Origin: Candidatus Hydrogenedentota bacterium
Lineage (GTDB): Bacteria; Hydrogenedentota; Hydrogenedentia; Hydrogenedentales; SLHB01
Direction of reading: 5' to 3'
Assembly (NCBI GenBank): GCA_007118235.1
Contig: SKRY01000451.1
Coordinates: 1 to 10,774 of the forward strand
Length of the DNA stretch: 10,774 nucleotides
Shown here: positions 1-6,780 of the stretch, piece after piece
How positions within the stretch are numbered: position 1 is the first letter of the stretch
Layout: every line of letters begins with the position of its first letter
The notes under the pieces: generated by a model
What the model was told of the DNA's origin: nothing
The model's database searches: none
The model's input: the letters and a program-made list of their open reading frames with translations, nothing else
Program-made: the position numbers and the translations under genes

Positions 1-9
1 CTCTCACTC

Positions 10-1386
10 TCACGCTCCGTCGAAGAACTTGTAGTAGGGGCCGCCCTGGATTTCGCGCTGAAGATAGAGGGCAAGTTCCAGGGCGTGGTAGTCGCCCCAC
101 ATGCAGGATTCCCCTTGGGGGATGTGTTTGCCTTCGGGGATGTGATCCCATCCATTGGGACGGTGGTACTGACAATGAAGCAATATGCCGTGGTGATTGG
201 GATCCTCGGAGATGTAGTCTTTGCTGAATAGCGTACGGGCAACGGTTAGACCTGCTTGATAGTAGTCCCGGCCGGCGCCGTCCAGGCCTAGGACATGGCC
301 GAGGCGAAGCAGCCCTTGCGCGGTGATGGCCGCGGCCGAGCTGTCCACGGGTTCGTGCGGGTTGTCGATCTGCGCGGGCTTATCAAGGTAACCGGGCATC
401 TGCGCCAGCCCCGGCGCCCCCGTGTCCCAATAAGGCACGCCGTCGACAGGCGTGTTCGCGATGAAGAAATCCGAAGCCGCGGTGACCGCCTTCATCATCA
501 TCGCCTCGATCTCTTTTCGCCCTCCGAAGGGTTCCAAATCCTCATCCGGCAAGACGGCCAATGCCTCTAGTTCCTCCGCGTACCCACACACAACCCACGA
601 TAGGCCGCGGGTCCAGGTGGTGAACGGGGAATACCCTTGCTGCGTGCTCGGGCAGCGGTAATTCCCATCGCGCGTGTTGAAGATGCTTTCATGCACCACC
701 CGGCCGCGCACGTCGTACGTGTCCCGTCCCTCGCCATAGTAGACGTTATACCGGGCCGTATTGAGCGCATGCTCAAATGCCCGGCCGAGAAGGTTGATGC
801 GCCTATCCCCTTCCCCCATGAGCACATGGCCAAGCTGATGAGCGAGAACAAGCGCCCGGCAGGAACGGATGGTGTCGCTGAACAACGAATGCGGCCCGTT
901 GAACGAGGGGATGAAGCCTGTGCCGTCATTCGTGACGGTCCAACGCGAGGCTTGCGCAGCGCCAGAGGCCTTCAGCGCCATTTCGTGGAAGTGCACCTCG
1001 TCCTCGGACATGTCGATCCGCCCTTCTCGGGCCAGCCGGCGCAAGTTCCCATAGGTGCTCACATTGTTGAAGCCGTGGTCATGCACGCCGGTATGACTGA
1101 CATGCGGGGCCATGAACCGTATGGTGTTGTCCCGTCCAAGGCGCAGGAATTTCTCGTCCTCCAACGCGTCATACAGAAAGATCTGGCACCCATATTGGAA
1201 CCCCTGTGTCCACTCTGTCCAGCCCCGGCTGGTGTACTTACCCTTCACGGTGAATACCGGCGAACCCTTGGCGGGATCCCAATACTCATTGAGCGCCTCA
1301 ATCTTGGGCCGCGCCGAGCGAAACACCCACTCGATGGCTTCCTTCAGGTCGGCCGGTTTGATCAATGGGTCTATCCGAATTGCCAT
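10..1386 (-). CDS. Glycoside hydrolase family 88-type unsaturated glucuronyl hydrolase
   Basis: 458 residues. The (alpha/alpha)6-barrel GH88 family hydrates the 4,5-double bond of unsaturated uronic acids at the ends of oligosaccharides released by polysaccharide lyases. Visible family features are a VHDHGF segment with Asp103 and an FSDTIRS segment with Asp171, which match by position the two catalytic aspartates of Bacillus UGL (Asp88, Asp149). TWTRGLSW (257-264), EPVDSSAAA (345-353) and ESCMWGDYHALE (426-437) are further family blocks. There is no signal peptide, so it should act in the cytoplasm on imported oligosaccharides. It is about 80 residues longer than Bacillus UGL, partly in the N-terminal third. 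The ATG at 1386 is preceded by a strong Shine-Dalgarno (AGGGAGGG, 1391-1398, minus strand). It lies 51 bp after the ImmA-like gene and probably shares its transcript. No lyase, transporter or sulfatase is nearby. GH105 is the alternative family; exact substrate unknown. Confidence 0.85.
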   Translation of the reverse strand: MAIRIDPLIKPADLKEAIEWVFRSARPKIEALNEYWDPAKGSPVFTVKGKYTSRGWTEWTQGFQYGCQIFLYDALEDEKFLRLGRDNTIRFMAPHVSHTGVHDHGFNNVSTYGNLRRLAREGRIDMSEDEVHFHEMALKASGAAQASRWTVTNDGTGFIPSFNGPHSLFSDTIRSCRALVLAHQLGHVLMGEGDRRINLLGRAFEHALNTARYNVYYGEGRDTYDVRGRVVHESIFNTRDGNYRCPSTQQGYSPFTTWTRGLSWVVCGYAEELEALAVLPDEDLEPFGGRKEIEAMMMKAVTAASDFFIANTPVDGVPYWDTGAPGLAQMPGYLDKPAQIDNPHEPVDSSAAAITAQGLLRLGHVLGLDGAGRDYYQAGLTVARTLFSKDYISEDPNHHGILLHCQYHRPNGWDHIPEGKHIPQGESCMWGDYHALELALYLQREIQGGPYYKFFDGA

Positions 1387-1390
1387 GGTA

Positions 1391-1398
1391 CCCTCCCT
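1391..1398 (-). promoter_or_regulatory. Strong ribosome binding site of the GH88 gene
   Basis: AGGGAGGG on the minus strand, four bases before the ATG at 1386. It gives the hydrolase its own strong translation start although the preceding stop codon is only about 50 bp away. Confidence 0.6.
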
Positions 1399-1437
1399 AT
1401 TGGTCTCGAAACCTCACAGTCTATGTAATAGTTGAAA

Positions 1438-2874
1438 CTATTGGACAATACCGTCGAGTTCCCGGCGTTCGTCCCAGCTCAACCGTTCAGACGCTCTCGA
1501 GTTGAGAATCTGCCACGCCACCACTTCCCTGCTAACCCCATAATTCTGCTGGAGTTTTTCCATGGCGGCGCCGAGTGATTCGGCGTTGTACAACACGTTG
1601 ATCGCCGCTTCCCGCGGCAACAAGAACTCCGCCGCAAACGCCCTAGCGCGCTTCTCGGCGTGCTCGGGTGTGGCTCCCCCTAACACCTCGGCCACCGGCA
1701 AGGCGCGATCCCGATCGATAAGCAGATGGGCAATCTCGTGAGCGAGAGTGGCCCGTCTTCCGTATGAATGGGATGAGCGAATGCCTTCTGCGGTATTTAC
1801 AAAAACCACAGGCCCGTGCCTAGGTCCCCACGCGGCGATGGCCTCCAGCCTGGAATCGGGATAACGCACTTCCTCAATACCCACGCCCCAGTCCCTTAAC
1901 AAAGTCTCCGGGTCAATCGATTCCCGAACCTCGTGACCGAGTTGGTCCCGCAGCCAGGCCGCGGCCCAATACCCTTGGTTGTGCCAACGGCCGCCTTCCT
2001 CAAATACTCGCGCAAACTCCTCCGTGAGTTCATCGAGTCTTGGGGTTTCTCGTCTCTTCGTTTCGCGAATCCGGCCCAGGATATCGGCTTGCTGTTCATG
2101 TGTCATTGCGGCAGTCATCCGCGCCGCGGCCACGAGCTCGGATTCTTCTTCGCCGTCCTCGGCATCGTATTCCCAAAACGTGGTGGGGTCCTCGTTGGCA
2201 GCCAAACGCTCCAGCTCTTCACGGCTAAGCCCCGTGCCTATCACGAGGCCCATTTCTCGACATCGACTCGCTCGCGTGTCCCACAACTCCAGCGTAGCCC
2301 GTTGACGGGGATGCTTACCTTCCCGCACGTAGTCCGCAATAAAGTTCCCCACTCCTTCAAGCGCGTCAACGACTTCCTCATGGGGCCTTGGTACGGTGCG
2401 GGCGAATGCGGTGTCCGAGATTAGAAACTGTCGTCCTTGGCGCAGGATTATAATGGAAGGAACAAAAGTCCCTTTCAACGCCATGGCGAGATCATGGCGG
2501 CAGTGAAAACGATACACCGCTTGCTCCTCGGGTTCGGTAAGGTGGCCGGGTCTATCTTCCCAACGGCGTTCTGCCTCGCGCTGAAGATGCGCGGGATATA
2601 CCGGCGGTGGGATAAGCGGTATGGGATAGTTCTCTTCCAAAGTAAGCCAGGGCCACCACTTACCCAAGAACTCGAGAAGATCGAGCCACGTCCACCATAA
2701 CGGCTCCTCCCTCCCCATCTCGTCTTCCGACACCCATACGGCGTCGCCTAGAAAATACAAAGAGCCATATCCCCAACCCAGAGCGCGCTCCTCGCTTTCC
2801 GCCGCGCTTGGAAAACGGAACTCGAAGCGCAGCCCCGTATCGCAGCCTATCGTCCACCGTATTTCTTCAGCCAT
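1438..2874 (-). CDS. ImmA/IrrE-type zinc metallopeptidase with an unrecognised N-terminal half
   Basis: 478 residues from the ATG at 2874. The C-terminal third is an ImmA/IrrE (COG2856-like) peptidase domain: HEIAH at 379-383, with Glu407 in the following EKRARAFAAEFLLP segment as likely third zinc ligand. Family members cleave repressors (ImmA on phage-like ImmR; IrrE/PprI on DdrO). The N-terminal ~240 residues match nothing I recognise. They hold a Trp-rich stretch (58-77), a block around YRFHCRHDLAMALKG (121-135) leading into a hydrophobic strand, and an acidic linker (226-246). No helix-turn-helix or membrane segment is evident. I chose the ATG at 2874 because AAAAGGAA (2883-2890) precedes it. 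The frame stays open to 3075, but the upstream extension has no good RBS and overlaps another likely coding frame. Neighbours: a small gene 22 bp or less upstream and the GH88 gene downstream. A role in repressor cleavage, stress response or defence is inference; the substrate is unknown. Confidence 0.8.
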   Translation of the reverse strand: MAEEIRWTIGCDTGLRFEFRFPSAAESEERALGWGYGSLYFLGDAVWVSEDEMGREEPLWWTWLDLLEFLGKWWPWLTLEENYPIPLIPPPVYPAHLQREAERRWEDRPGHLTEPEEQAVYRFHCRHDLAMALKGTFVPSIIILRQGRQFLISDTAFARTVPRPHEEVVDALEGVGNFIADYVREGKHPRQRATLELWDTRASRCREMGLVIGTGLSREELERLAANEDPTTFWEYDAEDGEEESELVAAARMTAAMTHEQQADILGRIRETKRRETPRLDELTEEFARVFEEGGRWHNQGYWAAAWLRDQLGHEVRESIDPETLLRDWGVGIEEVRYPDSRLEAIAAWGPRHGPVVFVNTAEGIRSSHSYGRRATLAHEIAHLLIDRDRALPVAEVLGGATPEHAEKRARAFAAEFLLPREAAINVLYNAESLGAAMEKLQQNYGVSREVVAWQILNSRASERLSWDERRELDGIVQ

Positions 2875-2975
2875 GTGTTCAGTTCCTTTTCTTGGCTCAC
2901 CTCTTTGGCTTGTTTCTCCAAGTGCCGCTGGACGTACCCGGAAGAGGCGGACGCCCCGGCAAATCGCCGCGCCAC
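2847..2975 (-). pseudogene. Alternative-frame tail of the small gene upstream of the ImmA-like gene
   Basis: This frame is -1 relative to the 3088 ATG. It runs from a GTG at 2975 to a TAG at 2847 and overlaps the ImmA-like start by 28 bases. It translates to about 42 residues, ending in a lysine/glutamate-rich helical stretch (RHLEKQAKEVSQEKELNTW) and then LKKYGGR. That composition looks like a real C-terminal helix, unlike the Pro/Gly-rich translation of the 3088 frame over the same bases. The simplest reading is one ancestral gene of about 80 residues (2847-3088) broken by a single-base change, or a sequencing error, between roughly 2960 and 2990. Independent translation from the GTG lacks a clear RBS. 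Programmed frameshifting is possible, but I see no slippery heptamer. Confidence 0.3.
2883..2890 (-). promoter_or_regulatory. Ribosome binding site deciding the start of the ImmA-like gene
   Basis: AAAAGGAA on the minus strand, eight bases before the ATG at 2874. It favours this ATG over the upstream in-frame ATGs at 2985, 3015, 3033 and 3075, none of which has a comparable site. It lies inside the end of the alternative small frame that runs to 2847, so translation may be coupled. Confidence 0.5.
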
Positions 2976-3088
2976 GGATATCCATGATAGGAGACACCGG
3001 GGCGAGTAGGAACAGCCTCATACACGGCGCCATTTCGGTTCCAACAGTGTTTCCAGCGGCCTTCCCCGGGTTCATATATCCAGGTCAT
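2897..3088 (-). CDS. Small hypothetical protein, probably the intact front of a frameshifted gene
   Basis: 63 codons from an ATG at 3088 to a TGA 22 bp before the ImmA-like gene. I do not recognise a family. The first ~40 residues look like genuine protein: MTWIYEPGEGRWKHCWNRNG, then YEAVPTRPGVSYHGYPWRG, rich in Trp, Tyr and Gly. From about residue 42 the translation becomes Pro/Gly/Arg-rich and low in complexity, as expected of a wrong frame. Another frame over the same DNA (see 2847-2975) becomes protein-like at that point. A GGAG lies 14 bases before the ATG, a long spacing. A perfect dyad sits just upstream (3108-3123). It reads as the first gene of a unit with the ImmA-like protease, the position an antitoxin or repressor would take, but no DNA-binding motif is visible. 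It could also be a decayed or spurious ORF. Confidence 0.4.
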   Translation of the reverse strand: MTWIYEPGEGRWKHCWNRNGAVYEAVPTRPGVSYHGYPWRGDLPGRPPLPGTSSGTWRNKPKR

Positions 3089-3107
3089 AGAATATCGTTT
3101 GTCTCCA

Positions 3108-3123
3108 CTTAGCCGGGGCTAAG
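3108..3123. promoter_or_regulatory. Perfect dyad, candidate operator of the small gene/ImmA-like unit
   Basis: CTTAGCC-GG-GGCTAAG: two perfect 7-base arms with a 2-base centre. The tiny spacer suits a DNA operator for a dimeric repressor better than an RNA hairpin. It ends 20 bases before the ATG at 3088 and abuts the GGAG of that gene. It also contains the stop codon of the 6-codon minigene. ImmA/IrrE-type proteases commonly act on repressors that bind such dyads, so the location is suggestive, but no repressor gene is recognisable here. Confidence 0.4.
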
Positions 3124-3129
3124 ATGCAC
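3109..3129 (-). other. Possible 6-codon leader minigene
   Basis: GTG CAT CTT AGC CCC GGC TAA on the minus strand, preceded at five bases by GGGAGGTG (3135-3142), a near-perfect match to the anti-Shine-Dalgarno. No long frame starts from this site. Its stop lies within the 3108-3123 dyad and about 20 bases before the start of the small gene. It could be a regulatory leader, the remnant of an earlier start, or chance. Confidence 0.2.
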
Positions 3130-3322
3130 GAAAACACCTCCCGTTAAGGCTGCGGCGATGCGGTTTCTTCAAGCGGGAGTCCTCAGCTTACTTAAGGCGC
3201 CCGGCGGTTTCAACCAGTAACGACCGAGCAGGTTTGGTGATTGAGGGGGATATCTTGCATACTGGTTCACACGTGGCGGGAGGCCGCGTGGCATCGAAGC
3301 CGTTGGTTTGGAGCAGGTGTGG
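3124..3322. other. Divergent intergenic region
   Basis: About 200 bases between the divergent left unit and the carbamoyltransferase. It must hold the promoters of both, but I find no convincing -35/-10 pair on either strand. A weakly matched minus-strand TTGAAG with CCTTAA at 17 bases exists and is not persuasive. An 8-base inverted repeat (AACCAGTA 3212-3219, TACTGGTT 3260-3267) spans 40 bases and is close to chance expectation. Confidence 0.4.
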
Positions 3323-5152
3323 ATGAATATTCTCGGTATTTCAGCGTTTTCCGATGACAGCGCTGTGAGTTTGATACGGGATGGCGTAGTATTGGCGGCT
3401 GCCCGGCAGGAATGGTTTTCCAGAAGGAAGCACGACCCCCGTTTCCCGCGAGAGGCCGGGCTGTATTGTTTGGAGGAAGGAGCGCTCTCCATTGCGGACG
3501 TGGACTGCGTGGTCTTCCACGACAAGCCCTTGATGACGTTCAAGCGGTTCATGAAGACGGAGTTCTCACCCTCGCCCAAGGGTTTGCGATACTTGCATCG
3601 GCAGACGCCGGCCTGGGCCAGAGAAAAGGTGTTCATACGCGCCGCCATCCGCCGCGAACTGGGATATACGGGCAAGATTCTATTCACGGCTAACCATGAA
3701 GCCCATGCGGCTTCCGCGTTCTTTCCGAGCCCCTATGAAGAGGCCGCGTTCCTGATCTTGGACGGTGCGAGCGAATGGGCCGCCTCGGCCCATGGAGTAG
3801 GTGAAGGCAATCGGATCGAGGTCTTGAAAGAGATTCCCTTCCCCCATTCCCCGGGACTGCTTTGTTCGGTCTTCGCTCAGTACGCGGGTTTTCGCGGGAA
3901 GGACGCCTGGGACAAACTGGCGGGACTTGCGCCTTATGGTAAGCCGCGCTATGTGGACGCCATCCACCACGAGCTTATCGACGTAAAACCCGATGGCTCT
4001 ATCCGCATGAATCCGGAGTGTTGTGATTACCAGGCGGGTCTAGCCGGGGCCACCGAACGATTCGCAATGCTTTTTGGCGGTTCTCCCCGGCAACCGAAAC
4101 AACGCATTACGCAGCGGGATATGGACCTCGCGCGATCGGCGCAGATTGTCAACGAGGAGCTTATCCTGCGAATGGCGCGCCATGTTTACGAGGAGACGGG
4201 AAAGGAATACCTGACGCTGGGTGGGGACATGGCCCTGAATGCCGAGGCCAATGCACGCCTAATCCGCGAAGGCCCCTTCAAGGATGTGTGGATTCCGCCG
4301 GCGCCCGATGACGCGGGCAACGCCGTGGGATGCGCACTGTTTGCTTACCACCATCTCTTTGATGCGCCCCCCGGCGCACCCGCGCCTGAAACAACGGCTA
4401 GGCTCCCATCCGTCTACACCGGCCCCTGGTTTGGCGAGGAGGCCATCGAATCCTATTTGCGGGAAGAGAAAATTCCCTATGAGCGTCTGCCCGAAGACGA
4501 GCTTTGCGAACGCGTGGCTAGCTTATTGGCTGACGAGAAGACCGTGGGCTGGTTTCAGGGGCGAATGGAGTTTGGAGTCCATCCCGCGGGCGCGCGCGGC
4601 ATCTTGGGCAATCCCGCATCGCGAAGATTGCATTCGCGCCTCAACCACAAGACGGCGGAGAGCGAATCCTTCAGGCCTTTCGCGGCGTCGGTCCTGGCGG
4701 AACACATTTCGGACTTCTTTGAGCTGGACAGGGAAAGTCCGCATCTGCTGCTAGCTGTCTCGTTAGATCGCAAGCGTTTACGGAAACTGGGCAAGAACGA
4801 AAAGAAAGCCAAGGGCCTGGAGAAGTTGAGGGTTATCCGTTCCGGCCTACCGGCCATCACCCACGTGGACAACTCGGCGCGCATCCACACCGTCAGCCGC
4901 GAGGATAACCCGCTGTATCACGGTCTTATCAAGCGCTTCCACGAACGGACGGGCTGCCCCGTGATCATCAATATCCCCTTTCGCGTCCGCGGCGAGCCCA
5001 CGGTGTGCAGTCCCGTGGAAGCCTTCGCGTGTTTCATGCGCACGGACATGGATTACCTGATCATGGGACCTTACCTGTTGGACAAGAAGAAACAGCCGCC
5101 AGAGCTGGATAGTCTTCCGGCCGGGGACAAAGAAGAAATCACCGCCAATTAG
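3323..5152 (+). CDS. NodU/CmcH/TobZ-type carbamoyltransferase with altered motifs
   Basis: 609 residues. The family moves a carbamoyl group from carbamoyl phosphate, through carbamoyl-AMP, to a hydroxyl of a sugar, antibiotic or other small molecule. The N-terminal Kae1-like domain (about 1-345) keeps the metal site HEAHAASAFF (125-134), DGASEW (147-152) and DDAGNAVG (329-336), plus GLAPYG (201-206). The C-terminal YrdC-like domain (about 370-585) keeps WFQGRMEFG (410-418), FRPFA (450-454), THVDNSARI (513-521) and VRGEP (555-559). Conserved family positions are changed: HDSAA reads DDSAV, GPRALG reads GVHPAG, NTSFN reads NIPFR, and the ALN block is preceded by GGD. The ATG at 3323 aligns with the usual MNILGIS start and has GGAG at 3310-3313; a TTG at 3308 is less likely. 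Single gene, divergent from the left unit and convergent with the Mla operon. Acceptor unknown; activity uncertain. Confidence 0.88.
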   Translation: MNILGISAFSDDSAVSLIRDGVVLAAARQEWFSRRKHDPRFPREAGLYCLEEGALSIADVDCVVFHDKPLMTFKRFMKTEFSPSPKGLRYLHRQTPAWAREKVFIRAAIRRELGYTGKILFTANHEAHAASAFFPSPYEEAAFLILDGASEWAASAHGVGEGNRIEVLKEIPFPHSPGLLCSVFAQYAGFRGKDAWDKLAGLAPYGKPRYVDAIHHELIDVKPDGSIRMNPECCDYQAGLAGATERFAMLFGGSPRQPKQRITQRDMDLARSAQIVNEELILRMARHVYEETGKEYLTLGGDMALNAEANARLIREGPFKDVWIPPAPDDAGNAVGCALFAYHHLFDAPPGAPAPETTARLPSVYTGPWFGEEAIESYLREEKIPYERLPEDELCERVASLLADEKTVGWFQGRMEFGVHPAGARGILGNPASRRLHSRLNHKTAESESFRPFAASVLAEHISDFFELDRESPHLLLAVSLDRKRLRKLGKNEKKAKGLEKLRVIRSGLPAITHVDNSARIHTVSREDNPLYHGLIKRFHERTGCPVIINIPFRVRGEPTVCSPVEAFACFMRTDMDYLIMGPYLLDKKKQPPELDSLPAGDKEEITAN

Positions 5153-5225
5153 CGTGAACTGACGGTGATAAGCGATTTCCTGTGCTGACACAGCCCGCCA
5201 TGAGCGGCCAGCAATCCGCCTCGTT

Positions 5226-5813
5226 CTATGTAGCGGCAGCGATCCGTTCGGCCGCCTCGGAAGCCCACTGGCCCAAGGCCACGCTCATGGCCTCGGCGTA
5301 CGCGTTGGGCCCTTGTTCCTCCAAGGGATGGCTCGCACGGATAACGCCGGTCCAAACAGCGCTTCGGTCGCCGCCCCGGCGCAGTTCAAGACGCCCTTCC
5401 ACGACGGCGGCAACCTCTTCCAGCGTGCGGTCTTCCTCAAATTTTCGCAGGGTCCCTAGGAGTACATAGTCGGGGCGCGGCATATCCGCGGCATTACCGA
5501 CATCGTCAAAGCGGCCTGTTTCGGTCAAAGCGTCGAGGAGCGCCCGCGCAGCCGCCTCATTCGGGGACTTGGCCCACTCCGCGTTGGGATATCCGTGGAG
5601 GACATGGCCGCGCTCGCGGAACATCATGCGCTGGCGATACGGGCGATCCACCTGGATCGGGCGCATGCCGAGACTCTCCCCCGTGGTCTCAACCTGGGGA
5701 ACTTCGATGACGGGCTCCACGGCGTAATACAGCGTGGGCGTATACCGGGGTGCGGCGCACCCTGTCACTACTGCGGCGGCTAAAGCCAGCATTACGGTCG
5801 CACTACGGGTCAT
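5226..5813 (-). CDS. PqiC/YmbA-type ABC transport auxiliary lipoprotein
   Basis: 195 residues. An N-terminal signal (MTRSATVMLALAAAVVTGC) ends in a lipobox with Cys19, followed by Ala, which favours sorting to the outer membrane. The body resembles the ABC_trans_aux family (PqiC/YmbA): an N-terminal YYAVEPVIEVPQ strand, an RMMFRERGHV segment, then ALTETGRFDDV, YVLLGTLRKFEED and W-rich strands over a final helix. Such lipoproteins pair with MCE proteins in lipid transport between the membranes. The gene starts one base after the mlaD-like stop, with AAGGA (5821-5825) inside that gene's end, so expression is likely coupled. It is the last gene of the operon. Family placement rests on length, lipobox, weak strand pattern and context, so it is less certain than the upstream genes. 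Confidence 0.75.
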   Translation of the reverse strand: MTRSATVMLALAAAVVTGCAAPRYTPTLYYAVEPVIEVPQVETTGESLGMRPIQVDRPYRQRMMFRERGHVLHGYPNAEWAKSPNEAAARALLDALTETGRFDDVGNAADMPRPDYVLLGTLRKFEEDRTLEEVAAVVEGRLELRRGGDRSAVWTGVIRASHPLEEQGPNAYAEAMSVALGQWASEAAERIAAAT

Positions 5814-5814
5814 C

Positions 5815-6780
5815 TTATGGTCCTTCGGGCTGGCCCCGGCCCCGAATAAAGGCCGAGGGATCGTCCTGGAGATAATCGCTGAGTCTGCGTATGGACTCGA
5901 GCGTTTCGTTTAGCGTGTGCAAGCTGTCGCGCAAATGGTACTCCATGTTGTCGGTCTGATGGAGAACGCCTTCCGCCGTTTGGCTGAAGACCTCCGTGGC
6001 ATGGATAAGGTTCTCGCTGAGTTCTTCCATGTTTTCGAAGAGGCGATGCACTTGCTGTTGGGTTTCATCCAGGTCAAGCGTCTCGAGTTGCGCCCTCGTG
6101 GATACGACGAGTTGCGTTGTCTCTTCGGTCAAGTTCCCCAATTCGTTGGCCAACCGCGTGAAGTCCCTCATGCTCTCTTCCGCCGTGTCCTGGAGGCCGT
6201 ACACCGTTTCCGCGACGGAACTCACGACGTTCCGCGCTTCTCGCAGCAGTCCATGGGCGTCGCGAATCATGTCGGTAAGCTCGCCTTCGTCAAGCCCTTC
6301 CAACGCGGCGCTCACGTCGCCGGCGATTCGGGAAAGGTCGTACAGAATCTCCTCGACCTGCGAACTCACGGCTTCAATCAGCGAGGGATCCGCCGGGATC
6401 TCCGCGTCCGGCTCCAACATATCCCCCTCGGGATCCCCGCCCGAAAGCATAACGCACATCGTGCCCGCCGCCACGCTATCCAACCCTAACCGGGCGCGCA
6501 CGCCCTCCCGCAACGTCACAGTATCGAGGTTTACCTGAATGCGGACCCGGGCCTTGAGATCCTCCGTGACAAATATATCTTCCACTCTTCCGACAGGCAC
6601 ACCCATATAGACGACCGAACCGCCCTCCGTAAGGCCCTGGATGGATTCATCGAATTCCACCCAATACGACTCATGCGGCTCCCGTGTGTAGCCCGCGATC
6701 ACGAGCACGCAGGTCACTATGATCACGAGACTCGTAAGGACAAATACCCCAACCTTGGTTTTCTGCGTCCGCGTCGCCAC
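5815..6780 (-). CDS. mlaD: MlaD-type MCE-domain lipid-binding protein
   Basis: 321 residues. A short cytoplasmic N-terminus is followed by one membrane segment (about 11-30) and a single MCE domain (about 36-117) with the typical GLTEGGSVVYMGVPVGRVEDI strand pattern (49-69) and a later DSVAAGT turn. The remaining ~200 residues are long amphipathic helices with repeated Leu/Glu/Thr heptads, then SDYLQDDPSAFIRGRG, which resembles the C-terminus of many MCE proteins. The MCE domain forms a hexameric ring in the periplasm bound to the MlaE-type permease. The long helical tail could form a tube or needle towards the outer membrane, as in PqiB/YebT-like systems. ATG at 6780 has AGGAG at 6790-6794. 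The tail is longer than in E. coli MlaD (183 residues), so the symbol indicates family, not strict orthology. Confidence 0.85.
   Translation of the reverse strand: MATRTQKTKVGVFVLTSLVIIVTCVLVIAGYTREPHESYWVEFDESIQGLTEGGSVVYMGVPVGRVEDIFVTEDLKARVRIQVNLDTVTLREGVRARLGLDSVAAGTMCVMLSGGDPEGDMLEPDAEIPADPSLIEAVSSQVEEILYDLSRIAGDVSAALEGLDEGELTDMIRDAHGLLREARNVVSSVAETVYGLQDTAEESMRDFTRLANELGNLTEETTQLVVSTRAQLETLDLDETQQQVHRLFENMEELSENLIHATEVFSQTAEGVLHQTDNMEYHLRDSLHTLNETLESIRRLSDYLQDDPSAFIRGRGQPEGP

Noticed and set aside
637..1428. Long open frame on the plus strand opposite the GH88 gene
   Set aside because: It is antisense to a gene with clear family motifs, has no RBS, and its translation resembles no protein. 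It is a by-product of GC-rich codon use.
2875..3075. 67-residue N-terminal extension of the ImmA-like protein from an ATG at 3075
   Set aside because: The extension has no good RBS, overlaps two more protein-like frames, and the ATG at 2874 has a well-placed AAAAGGAA.
3212..3267. 8-base inverted repeat AACCAGTA/TACTGGTT spaced by 40 bases
   Set aside because: A match of this size is close to chance expectation in a 230-base region, and there is no associated promoter element or second copy.
5180..5193. CTGTG-CTGA-CACAG hairpin between the convergent genes
   Set aside because: The stem is only 5 bp with no T-run on either side, so it does not support a terminator call.
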